A stretch of 27,771 nt of DNA. It comes from a virus. The position numbers and the translations under genes were made by a program. Positions 20,539 through 27,771 of this stretch are shown piece after piece. Numbering within the stretch: the stretch's first letter is position 1; each line of letters opens with the position of its first letter. The stretch spans positions 1 through 27,771 of the IMG/VR virus record IMGVR_UViG_3300046777_000173; one strand, given 5' to 3'. The notes beneath the pieces are model-generated. The model saw nothing but the letters and a program-made list of their open reading frames with translations. It had not been told where the DNA came from and made no database searches.

Positions 20539-21252
20539 GTGAGTATTAGTAGAAATCAATTACAGGCTTTAAGAGAAGGCTTCTTTGATAAAATCAAAGG
20601 GGGCGACTATAACGTTGTTAAGAAAGACGAACTGCCATTACTTGAAAAAGTACTTTACGAATATGGCATAGCCTTTAACGATGCTATCCAAGACAACCTA
20701 GAAAAGTCAGGCTCTATAAGTTCTGGTTTATTAGCCGAGCCTTCACAACCCGTTATCACTAAGTTCGGCAATCAATACACTTTGAATTTAGGCTACCCTT
20801 TGGGGAGCAAACAAATAGAGTACTTTGATTTCATTAACCAAGGGGTTAAAGGTTACGATAGCGGAAGTCCAAGCAATACTCCTTACTCTTTTAAAAGTCC
20901 TTACCCTAATAGGAAAATGGCTGCTAATATATTTAGCTGGCTTAATAAGGCAAGGAAAAGCGTTAGGACTGATAGCGTAGCTACTAATAAAAAGGGGGAA
21001 ATAGACAAGACGGAAACCAAAAGGCAATCATTAAAAAAGGTAGTAAGCGAGGCAACCAATAAGAAAAGGTTAGCCTATGCAATATCTTCGTCTATTAAAA
21101 AGAAGGGTATTGAGCAAACTAAATACTTTGACAATGCTATTGCACAGGTATTCAATAATAAATTTACGCAAGATGTAGCCTATGCTTTATTAGGCGATTA
21201 CGCAGTTAAGGCATCTGCTAAAATATCAAAAGAAATAAAAGATAACAAATAA
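20539..21252 (+). CDS. Putative minor structural protein, tail/neck type
   Basis: 237 residues, GTG start at 20539. ELPLLEKVLYEYGIAFNDAIQDNLEKSGSISSGLLAEPSQPVITKF reads like gp10-type tail completion proteins (helix, then a glycine-containing loop and strand); YPLGSKQIEYFDFINQGVKGYDSGSPSNTPYSFKSPYPNRKMAANIFSWLNKARK is a strongly conserved-looking patch. Basic helical C-terminus. The gene comes after the tail chaperones and before the tail proteins. I infer a neck or tail role, not a specific one. Confidence 0.55.
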   Translation: MSISRNQLQALREGFFDKIKGGDYNVVKKDELPLLEKVLYEYGIAFNDAIQDNLEKSGSISSGLLAEPSQPVITKFGNQYTLNLGYPLGSKQIEYFDFINQGVKGYDSGSPSNTPYSFKSPYPNRKMAANIFSWLNKARKSVRTDSVATNKKGEIDKTETKRQSLKKVVSEATNKKRLAYAISSSIKKKGIEQTKYFDNAIAQVFNNKFTQDVAYALLGDYAVKASAKISKEIKDNK

Positions 21253-22466
21253 TGGCAATTACAATAACAAGTAGTCCTGCACCATATTCGTCAATGCACG
21301 ATAACCTTTGGTTTGTTTCAAGTTCTACCAATAGCGGAACTACAAACTTTAAGTTTGTGTATGACGTATACATCAATGGAAGCCAAGTAATACGTTCTAA
21401 AGTATTCCCTTCGCCAAGTGCAGAAGGTAGCTACGGGGTGTTTAACGCATCGCCAATGGTTAGGAGTTTTGTTACTAACTACTTTGAGCCTTCGGGTAAC
21501 TCAATACTTGTAGCTTCAAATGATAAGATAAAAGTAGATTACCAAATAAGAGTAGGCGAAGAGGTAAGCGGTGTTACAACTACTAACTTAGCATCTGGCA
21601 ACTTCTCAGCCTATAACTTCGTACCGCCATTGTTTGCTGACGTATTCTTAACTAAGAACCAAACGCCTTTAGTACTATCGGACTATTACGATAATTTACT
21701 ATTAGAAAACTTTACCGATGACTTTTTGACCGAGCGTGATACTGACGATATAACCTTAGAATACGGAGATAACTTTTACATTACGTTCTTACGCATAGCA
21801 ACGGGCGGTTACTCGGCTTGGGTTGAAGTATTAGGGCAAGGCGATGTAGTTACTAATACAGTAAGCGGAGATATTACGTTAAGTGGTCAATTCAATATGT
21901 TTAACCTACAAGCAGGACACATAAACGATTGGGCATCTGGCACGATTATAGATGAGAATACTTACGGCTATAACTTCTATTTAAAAAGAGGTGGCGCACA
22001 AACAAGGGTTATTAAATTAAGACATAAGTGCTATCCTAAATACCAACAATTTAACTTAGAGTTCCTAAATAGATTAGGCGGTTGGGACACTAAGAAGTTT
22101 GCCCTTGTAAATAGAAGGTCAAGCGAATATCAAAGAGCATCATATAGGCGAAGCGATTGGCAGCTTGTAGGTGGACAAATGACAAATATAGATGGATATA
22201 ACAGGTATAACGAAACGACTTTCAACTATGCTATTCAGCATAAGGATAGATATAAGCTTACTTCTGATTGGGTTAGCGAACAAGATTATTCGTGGTTGGC
22301 TCAGCTTGTATCGAGTCCTATTGTATATATGGAAGTTCTTGGTGCATACTTCCCTGTTACAATAACCACAACTAACTATGAGTATAAGTTAGAAAGTGCG
22401 GATAAACTATTTAACTTTGAGATTGAAGTAGAAGTGGGCAAATACTTAACAAGCCAATTTAGATAA
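21252..22466 (+). CDS. Putative tail / distal tail protein
   Basis: 404 residues, TAATG-coupled on both sides. Beta-rich: SSPAPYSSMHDNLWFVSSSTNSGTTNFKFVYDVYINGS at the start, then LRHKCYPKYQQFNLEFLNRLGGWDTKKFALVNRRSSEYQRASY, and VYMEVLGAYFPVTITTTNYEYKLESADKLFNFEIEVEVGKY at the end. I know this architecture from flavobacterial phages, where it is adjacent to the tape measure. A distal tail (Dit-like) or baseplate role is inferred from position and fold pattern; no enzymatic motif is visible. Not a portal. Confidence 0.6.
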   Translation: MAITITSSPAPYSSMHDNLWFVSSSTNSGTTNFKFVYDVYINGSQVIRSKVFPSPSAEGSYGVFNASPMVRSFVTNYFEPSGNSILVASNDKIKVDYQIRVGEEVSGVTTTNLASGNFSAYNFVPPLFADVFLTKNQTPLVLSDYYDNLLLENFTDDFLTERDTDDITLEYGDNFYITFLRIATGGYSAWVEVLGQGDVVTNTVSGDITLSGQFNMFNLQAGHINDWASGTIIDENTYGYNFYLKRGGAQTRVIKLRHKCYPKYQQFNLEFLNRLGGWDTKKFALVNRRSSEYQRASYRRSDWQLVGGQMTNIDGYNRYNETTFNYAIQHKDRYKLTSDWVSEQDYSWLAQLVSSPIVYMEVLGAYFPVTITTTNYEYKLESADKLFNFEIEVEVGKYLTSQFR

Positions 22467-24517
22467 TGATTAGTACCGAGATATACATAGAAGAAAGGAA
22501 GATTGATTTATTGCAAGATATATCTACCGAGTTCACTTATGCCATTGATGACGTAAGCGAGTTCGGTAGTCGCAATACTTCCTTTAGCAAAACAATAAGC
22601 ATACCAGGAACGGCAAATAACAACTTGGTATTTGGCTACATCTTCGAACTTAACAACGCTAACTTTACGGATAACACCTTACCAAACGTCGGGTATAACT
22701 ACAACGTAACTAAACAAGCTAATTGTAAAATCTTTATTGACAAAGTGCAGATATTCAAAGGCACTTTAAGAATATTAGAGATAGTTATAGACAAGGAAAC
22801 AATAGAGTATCAATGCAGTGTGTTTGGCGAACTTGGTGGGTTTATTAACCAATTAGGAAATAAGCGTTTAGAAGATTTAGATTTCAGCGCATATAACCAT
22901 ACTTATAGCGTAGCTAATATTAGCAATAGTTGGGATAACCCAGGTGGTTCTGGTTACTATTATCCTCTTATTGATTACGGCAACGTAAGTACAGGAGTTA
23001 ATGGTGTGCTTAAAAAAGATTTTCAATACACAACGTTTAGACCTGCTTTGTATGTTAAGGAGTATATGCAAAAGATATTTGCAGGAACTGATTATACCTT
23101 TAACTGCCCGTTCTTTAATAGTGCTTTATTTAATAGGTTAATCATACCGCATAACCAAACTTCTATTACTGCTTTAAACAATACAAGTTTAAACGCAGCA
23201 GCTAATCAGCAATCAATGTTACTAACAAGTAATCCTTATGTTCAGTATACTTTAGTAACGGCAGGTAGTTTTACACTTGACGGAACGAATACTTTATTTA
23301 CTTATGGTGGCACAAGTTTAACAACAAATGTACAAGTTACCTTAACGGGTACAGTTACTATCTTCGACCCTAACCAACCAAACTACTCAGTAATACTTAG
23401 AAAAAATGGGTTGCAAATTGGCTCACAAGATTTTGATGCAAGTGTTAGACCTTTTATGACTTGTGATTTTACAGTTCAAGGAGTAACATTTGCTAACACA
23501 GACACAATGCAAGTTGAAATATTAGGAACTAATATGTCTATTGATATTGTATTTGGGGAAATTAAAATAACAACAAGCACACCTACACAAGTACAGATTA
23601 ACTTAGGAGAAACAATTAAAGTAAGTGAAACAATCCCTAAAGGTATATTTCAAAGAGATTTCTTTTTGAGCATTGTTAAGATGTTTAACCTCTACGTTTA
23701 TGAAAATAAGTTTAACGACAAGGAACTTGTTATTAGTCCGTTTGTGGACTTCTATCCTAATGTTTCTGCTAATGCAGAAGATTGGACAAACAAAATAGAT
23801 AGGTCAAAGCCTTTGAGCATTAAGCCAATGAGTGAGATTAATGCTCGTTACTATAACTACAAGTTTAAACAAGATAATGACTTCTACGGGGAAAACTATC
23901 GCAAGAAGTATACAGAAGGTTATGGAGATTTTATTTATGACACCGAGTTTGATTTCGTAAAAGAAACGGACACTTTAGAATTAATATTTGCTTCGTCTGT
24001 ATTGTTTCAACAAACAGGACAAGACAAAGTATTCCCTGCTATCTATAAAAAGTCAAATAGTAACAACGCAGAAGATAGAATGGATAGCATTATACGAATA
24101 ATGCAAACAAAGAAGATTACGGGTGTAGGTAGTTGGGCAATAATGAATGGTTCTACTACTTTAGCGTCTTATACAAGCTATGGTTATGCAGGACACTTAG
24201 ACGACCCTATTAATCCTACTAATGACATAAACTTTGGCGCACCTAAAGAACTACAATTTAGTCCTAATACTTATCCAAGCACAAACGTATTCAACGCATT
24301 TCATAGTCCTTATCTTGCTGAGATAACAAGCAAGGACAGTAAGCTATTAACGTGCTTTGGGTTATTGGATATTGTAGACATTTTTAATTTAGATTTTAGT
24401 AAGTACATCTGGATAGACGGAGTATTGTTTAGGCTTAATAAAGTCGAAAACTTTAACCCAATGGAATACAATACTACTAAACTATCATTCCTTAAAGTAA
24501 TAGAAACAGAATACTAA
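22466..24517 (+). CDS. Putative baseplate / tail tip protein
   Basis: 683 residues. N-terminus: TEIYIEERKIDLLQDISTEFTYAIDDVSEFGSRNTSFSKTISIPGTANNN; the FSKTISIPGT patch and the following GYNYNVTKQANCKIFIDKVQIFKGTLRI are typical of a Bacteroidota phage tail family. The centre (about 245-385) is a Thr/Asn-rich insertion like a carbohydrate-binding or shaft beta domain. The C-terminal part has KYIWIDGVLFRLNKVENFNPM. A tail tip role (Tal/hub) is inferred from size and its place before the tape measure. Confidence 0.6.
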   Translation: MISTEIYIEERKIDLLQDISTEFTYAIDDVSEFGSRNTSFSKTISIPGTANNNLVFGYIFELNNANFTDNTLPNVGYNYNVTKQANCKIFIDKVQIFKGTLRILEIVIDKETIEYQCSVFGELGGFINQLGNKRLEDLDFSAYNHTYSVANISNSWDNPGGSGYYYPLIDYGNVSTGVNGVLKKDFQYTTFRPALYVKEYMQKIFAGTDYTFNCPFFNSALFNRLIIPHNQTSITALNNTSLNAAANQQSMLLTSNPYVQYTLVTAGSFTLDGTNTLFTYGGTSLTTNVQVTLTGTVTIFDPNQPNYSVILRKNGLQIGSQDFDASVRPFMTCDFTVQGVTFANTDTMQVEILGTNMSIDIVFGEIKITTSTPTQVQINLGETIKVSETIPKGIFQRDFFLSIVKMFNLYVYENKFNDKELVISPFVDFYPNVSANAEDWTNKIDRSKPLSIKPMSEINARYYNYKFKQDNDFYGENYRKKYTEGYGDFIYDTEFDFVKETDTLELIFASSVLFQQTGQDKVFPAIYKKSNSNNAEDRMDSIIRIMQTKKITGVGSWAIMNGSTTLASYTSYGYAGHLDDPINPTNDINFGAPKELQFSPNTYPSTNVFNAFHSPYLAEITSKDSKLLTCFGLLDIVDIFNLDFSKYIWIDGVLFRLNKVENFNPMEYNTTKLSFLKVIETEY

Positions 24518-26511
24518 TGGCAGAAACTCAAAAATTTAACCTCGAAATAAACGTAAATACTAAAGACGGGGAAAAGAATATAAATAAACTTACTGACAAA
24601 ACCGAAGAGGCTACCAAGTCGGCTAAACAAGGACAAGGAGCGTTTTCTACTTTAGGTAATACTGTAAAATCTTTAGGAATAGTTACTGTAATTGCAGGTG
24701 CTTTTAATTTTTTTAAAGAAGCACTTAGCAAGAACCAGAAAGTAGCTGATAGCGTAGCTGCGGTCTTTAATACAATATCTACTATTGTTTCTACTCTTGT
24801 TGACATTTTTATTGATGTAACCTCGCAAGTAGGTAAAAATACAAATGGTTTTGCTGCGCTAGGTAAGGTATTAAGCGGAGTATTTACACTTGCAGTTACT
24901 CCTTTAAAGTTAGCATTTGATGGACTTAAATTAGTTATTAATGAGATACAACTTGCTTGGGAGAAGTCACCTTTAGGAGATGGCGACCAAAAAGTTATTA
25001 AGGAACTTACCGAAAACATTAACAAGACAAAGGATAGTTTAAAAGACACAGGGAAGAATGCGGTAGAAGCAGGTAAGGATATTTACAACAACTTTGGAGA
25101 AGCAGCAAAGTCGGTAGGTGCGGTTGTAAGCGGTGTAGTAGAAAAGGCATCTAAGATTAATGTAGCTGCGGTATATGAACAAGCAAAGGCGACTATTGCT
25201 TTACAGAATAGTGCAAAGATAGCTGCTGCACAATTAGCAGGTCTTGTAGAAAAGTATGATAGACAAGCCGAGCAGTTAAGACAAATTAGAGATGACGAAT
25301 TTAAAAGCGTAGACGAAAGAATTGCAGCCAATAATCAATTAGCTAAAGTTTTAGACGAACAAGAAAAAGCACAAAAGAAACTTGCTCAAACAAGAGTAGC
25401 TGCTGCTGCTGCCGAACTTGCACAAAACAAATCAAGTGTAGAATTACAAGCTGCATTAATTGAAGCACAAAACGAAGTAGCTGGTGTAGAAGCACAGGTT
25501 GCAGGTTTAAGGTCGGAACAATTAGCTAATGCCGTTGCATTGGCTAAAGAGAAGCTTGAATTAGACAAAGCAGTTGCAGCAAGTGCAAACAAGATAGCAC
25601 TTGACCAAAGGAAAGTTAATGCCGACTTAATCAAAGACGAAGTATTAAAGCAAACTACTAAAAAGCAAATAGCCGAAGAAGAAGCTGCGTTAGAATTAAA
25701 AAGGCTACAAGATAACATTAATAATACTAAGGCAGGTACACAAGCAAGAGCAGATGCAGAGATAGCTTTTGCAGAGAAGAAAGCCGAAATAGACAACCAA
25801 ATTGTTGCCTTAGATGCTGCTATTTTACAAGCTAAATTAGATAAAGAATCTAAGTTTAGAGCAGACACTATTGCATTAGCACAAGCCGATTATGAATTAA
25901 ATAAGGCTTTAGGAGAGGCGACATTCCAAGACCAATTTGACCTATACGATAAAAGAAGGGAATTAGAAAAGAAGGAAATGATGGCAAGGAGGGCAACGGC
26001 TGCCGAATTAGAAGCCTTTGATAAGCAAACCGCAACGGGTAGAATAGCAATAGAAAGGGCGGTACAAGACCAAAAGTTAGCAATACTTAACACGGGTATT
26101 AACACTGCCATTGAGATAGTAGGTAAAGAATCTGCAGCAGGTAAAGCACTTAGTATTGCACAAGCCGTAATGAATACTTACACGGGTGCGACAAGAGCCT
26201 TAAAAGATGTTCCATTCCCTTTTAACTTCGTGGCGGCAGGTAGCACAATCGCACAAGGTTTACTAAGCGTAAAGAAGATTATTAGTACGCCATTGCCAGG
26301 GGTGTCGGGCGGTAGCGGCGGAAGTACCCCAAGCTTAAATGCTTCTGCACCCGTTGCACCACCACAACCACAAGCACAAACAACTACATTAGATAGCCAA
26401 TCTATTAACGCACTTGGTAATCAAACTGCAAGAGCCTATGTTGTAGAAAGCGATGTAACGGGTAGCCAACAACGTATCGCAGCTATTCAGCAAAGAGCAA
26501 GGTTCGGTTAA
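24517..26511 (+). CDS. Tape measure protein
   Basis: 664 residues. N-terminal helix set (TKDGEKNINKLTDKTEEATKSAKQGQGAFSTLGNTVKSLGIVTVI), hydrophobic segments at about 50-66, 80-100 and 117-135, then a long Ala/Lys/Glu coiled coil (about 225-520). The C-terminus has a Gly/Ser/Pro linker and AYVVESDVTGSQQRIAAIQQRARF, an end typical of Bacteroidota phage tape measures. At about 0.15 nm per residue the tail would be near 100 nm. The hydrophobic N-terminal part may insert into the host membrane during DNA entry. Confidence 0.85.
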   Translation: MAETQKFNLEINVNTKDGEKNINKLTDKTEEATKSAKQGQGAFSTLGNTVKSLGIVTVIAGAFNFFKEALSKNQKVADSVAAVFNTISTIVSTLVDIFIDVTSQVGKNTNGFAALGKVLSGVFTLAVTPLKLAFDGLKLVINEIQLAWEKSPLGDGDQKVIKELTENINKTKDSLKDTGKNAVEAGKDIYNNFGEAAKSVGAVVSGVVEKASKINVAAVYEQAKATIALQNSAKIAAAQLAGLVEKYDRQAEQLRQIRDDEFKSVDERIAANNQLAKVLDEQEKAQKKLAQTRVAAAAAELAQNKSSVELQAALIEAQNEVAGVEAQVAGLRSEQLANAVALAKEKLELDKAVAASANKIALDQRKVNADLIKDEVLKQTTKKQIAEEEAALELKRLQDNINNTKAGTQARADAEIAFAEKKAEIDNQIVALDAAILQAKLDKESKFRADTIALAQADYELNKALGEATFQDQFDLYDKRRELEKKEMMARRATAAELEAFDKQTATGRIAIERAVQDQKLAILNTGINTAIEIVGKESAAGKALSIAQAVMNTYTGATRALKDVPFPFNFVAAGSTIAQGLLSVKKIISTPLPGVSGGSGGSTPSLNASAPVAPPQPQAQTTTLDSQSINALGNQTARAYVVESDVTGSQQRIAAIQQRARFG

Positions 26512-26541
26512 ATGATAACAATTTAAAACACTTAATATTTA
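26506..26541 (+). promoter_or_regulatory. Two-block motif before protease gene (late promoter candidate)
   Basis: GGTTAAATGATAA (26506-26518), 13 bases, then TTAATATTTA (26532-26541); the protease ATG is five bases downstream. The same two blocks with the same 13-base spacing occur at 27122-27157. The first block overlaps the stop codon of the tape measure gene but in a different reading phase from the second copy. Confidence 0.5.
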
Positions 26542-26546
26542 CGAAT

Positions 26547-27131
26547 ATGGACTTACCTATTTATTTATTAGACATTAGCGAGGATATGAATGACGATGCC
26601 GAGGTGGATTATGTGGCACTCGTAGACAGACCTGCTATTCAAAAGAATTGGAATGCCTTTAAAAACCAACAACGCTTTGAAGTGGTTAGCGAAGATAAGC
26701 GTATTATCAGCGGCCCATTAATGTTGGCAGATGTCCCGATATTCCGCAGTGACTCTACTTATGGAGATTACTATGTTGTTTTCTCTAAAGATACTATTTT
26801 TAAGATTGCTCAAAAGTTTTTCAAAAGAGGCTACCAGTCAAACGTAAACTTAATGCATTCTCCTGACCAACAAGTAGAAGGGGTTACTATGTTTGAGAGT
26901 TTTATTACAGACGAAAGCCGTGGCATTTTACCAATGAAAGGGTTTGAAGATGCACCTGACGGCTCTTGGTTTGGCTCATTCAAAGTAGACAACGAAGGCG
27001 TGTGGAACGATGTAAAAGAGGGCAAATTTAAAGGCTTTAGCGTAGAAGGATTATTTACCTACAAGACAAAGCCAAGCAAAGAACAAGAACTTATGAATGC
27101 AATAAAGGAAATATTGCAACGGGTTAAATGA
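26547..27131 (+). CDS. Prohead protease, XkdF-like
   Basis: 194 residues. MDLPIYLLDISEDMNDDAEVDYVALVDRPAI is the standard start of XkdF-like proteins (DxxAEVDYVALVDxPAI). YYVVFSKDTIFKIAQKFFKRG and NLMHSPDQQVEGVTMFESFITD follow; His104 and Ser118 are the likely catalytic pair of the herpes/HK97-like protease fold. GVWNDVKEGKFKGFSVEGLF is also characteristic. It processes the head shell and scaffold. Placed directly before the scaffold gene, as usual. Confidence 0.85.
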   Translation: MDLPIYLLDISEDMNDDAEVDYVALVDRPAIQKNWNAFKNQQRFEVVSEDKRIISGPLMLADVPIFRSDSTYGDYYVVFSKDTIFKIAQKFFKRGYQSNVNLMHSPDQQVEGVTMFESFITDESRGILPMKGFEDAPDGSWFGSFKVDNEGVWNDVKEGKFKGFSVEGLFTYKTKPSKEQELMNAIKEILQRVK

Positions 27132-27157
27132 TAAACAAAATCTTTTATTAATATTTA
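27122..27157 (+). promoter_or_regulatory. Two-block motif before scaffold gene (late promoter candidate)
   Basis: GGTTAAATGATAA (27122-27134), 13 bases, TTAATATTTA (27148-27157), with the scaffold ATG ten bases downstream. Identical blocks and spacing to the copy at 26506; the 13 bases between are not alike. Confidence 0.5.
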
Positions 27158-27167
27158 AACAAAAAGA

Positions 27168-27758
27168 ATGATGAACGCAAAAGATGCAATTATGCAAATT
27201 AGGTCTTTATTCGAAGATATGCCAATGGTAGATGCTCCTGCACCTGCTCCTGCACCTATCGAAGAAGTACCTGTTACATTCGCAGAATATAGCCTTATAG
27301 ACGGAACTAAGGTTATGATTAGCGAACTTGCTATCGGTGGTCAAGTTACATTGGAAGACGGAAGTCCTGCACCAATGGGAGAACACCAATTAGCAGACGG
27401 CACTAAAATCGTATTAGACGAAGCTGCAAAAATCTTATCAATCGAAACTCCTGAAGCTGAAGCAAAAGAAGCTGAAGAAGTACCTGCTGAATTAGGTAAC
27501 AAGATTGAAGAAAAAATGGCAGAAGAAATCGCAAAATTAGTAGCTGAAAACGAAGGTTTAAAAACAAAGGTAGCGGAATTAGAGGCAAAAGTTAAGAATG
27601 GCTTTAGTCAAGTAGCTGAACTTATAGAAGCACTTACTAAAACTCCTAACGCTGAACCTATTGCGCAACCAAAAAACAACTTTGCTTCTAACGTAACTAC
27701 AAAGGATATGAAGTACGAAAGAATTGCAAAATTTAGAAACGCTTTATTAAACAAATAA
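27168..27758 (+). CDS. Scaffold protein
   Basis: 196 residues (a second Met is at 27171). Pro/Ala-rich N-terminal part (APAPAPAP about 22-30), a repeated beta unit (YSLIDGTKVMISELAIGG and HQLADGTKIVLDEAA), then an acidic coiled coil (about 100-150, EEKMAEEIAKLVAENEGLKTKVAELEAKV). Combined with the protease before it, this is the pattern of capsid scaffolds in Bacteroidota phages. The major capsid gene should follow just outside the window. Confidence 0.8.
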   Translation: MMNAKDAIMQIRSLFEDMPMVDAPAPAPAPIEEVPVTFAEYSLIDGTKVMISELAIGGQVTLEDGSPAPMGEHQLADGTKIVLDEAAKILSIETPEAEAKEAEEVPAELGNKIEEKMAEEIAKLVAENEGLKTKVAELEAKVKNGFSQVAELIEALTKTPNAEPIAQPKNNFASNVTTKDMKYERIAKFRNALLNK

Positions 27759-27771
27759 AAATAAAATAAAA

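Noticed and set aside
21252-22466. 404-residue protein as the missing portal
   Set aside because: Beta-rich with tail-like sequence, no long stem/crown helices, and it is flanked by tail proteins.
24528-26111. Long open frames on the - strand opposite the tape measure and other tail genes
   Set aside because: They are antisense to an Ala/Lys-rich coding sequence with strong codon pattern, encode low-complexity Ser/Leu/Ala proteins and have no promoter or neighbours.
1-27771. Lysogeny genes, tRNAs, CRISPR arrays and insertion sequences
   Set aside because: No integrase, recombinase, CI-like repressor, tRNA cloverleaf, spaced repeat array or transposase was found on either strand; a lytic life style is likely but the window is not the whole genome.

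Overview
The window is part of the genome of a tailed bacteriophage, most likely a siphovirus-type phage infecting a Bacteroidota (flavobacteria-like) host. Every gene I accept is on the + strand, genes are packed with 1-80 nt overlaps, and base composition is A+T rich. The host guess rests on four things: promoters resembling the Bacteroidota TTTG / TAnnTTTG type, start codons preceded by A-rich leaders instead of Shine-Dalgarno sequences, an outer-membrane lipoprotein spanin (Gram-negative host), and structural proteins of a style familiar from flavobacterial phages. There is no integrase, CI-like repressor, tRNA, CRISPR array or insertion sequence. No stretch over 300 bases lacks a gene; the longest gap is 186 bases (7537-7722).

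Layout. 1-4514: end of the structural module (minor tail protein, a 1229-residue tail fibre with a self-cleaving S74 chaperone, a small fibre-associated protein). 4547-6185: lysis module with a 1-TM holin candidate, a unimolecular spanin, a GH24 lysozyme and a 2-TM holin candidate. 6189-7536: DEDDy exonuclease with zinc ribbon, a MazG-like protein and a GNAT protein. 7537-7722: regulatory gap with a strong promoter and several operator-like symmetries. 7723-12309: early/replication module with an ERF annealing protein, an HTH protein, a DnaA-domain-IV-like protein, HNH nuclease, DnaD-like replisome organiser, VRR-NUC nuclease and sigma-like factor. 12306-15153: modification block with a Mom-like DNA modification enzyme, PP-loop/PAPS-reductase-like protein and GT-B glycosyltransferase. 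15144-17075: small conserved phage genes, a second HNH nuclease and a methyltransferase. 17068-18644: small and large terminase. 18645-26511: a second promoter region, small membrane proteins, tail assembly chaperones with a probable -1 frameshift, tail/baseplate proteins and the tape measure. 26547-27758: XkdF-like prohead protease and scaffold. The major capsid protein and portal are not in the window and presumably lie just outside it.

Most interesting: (1) a compact structured RNA at 9649-9760 in which the complete 7-nt loop of an intrinsic terminator is perfectly complementary to the loop of an upstream hairpin (a predicted kissing loop); (2) a T9 slippery run joining the two tail chaperone frames; (3) two copies of a two-block motif with identical 13-nt spacing before the protease and scaffold genes; (4) two promoters sharing a 26-nt element, each with a palindrome on the -7 box; (5) a G/C-rich palindrome plus seven hexamer repeats inside the replisome organiser gene, a candidate origin; (6) the Mom-like / PP-loop / glycosyltransferase cluster. 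Functional statements are by recognition of motifs and family style; no database search was run.
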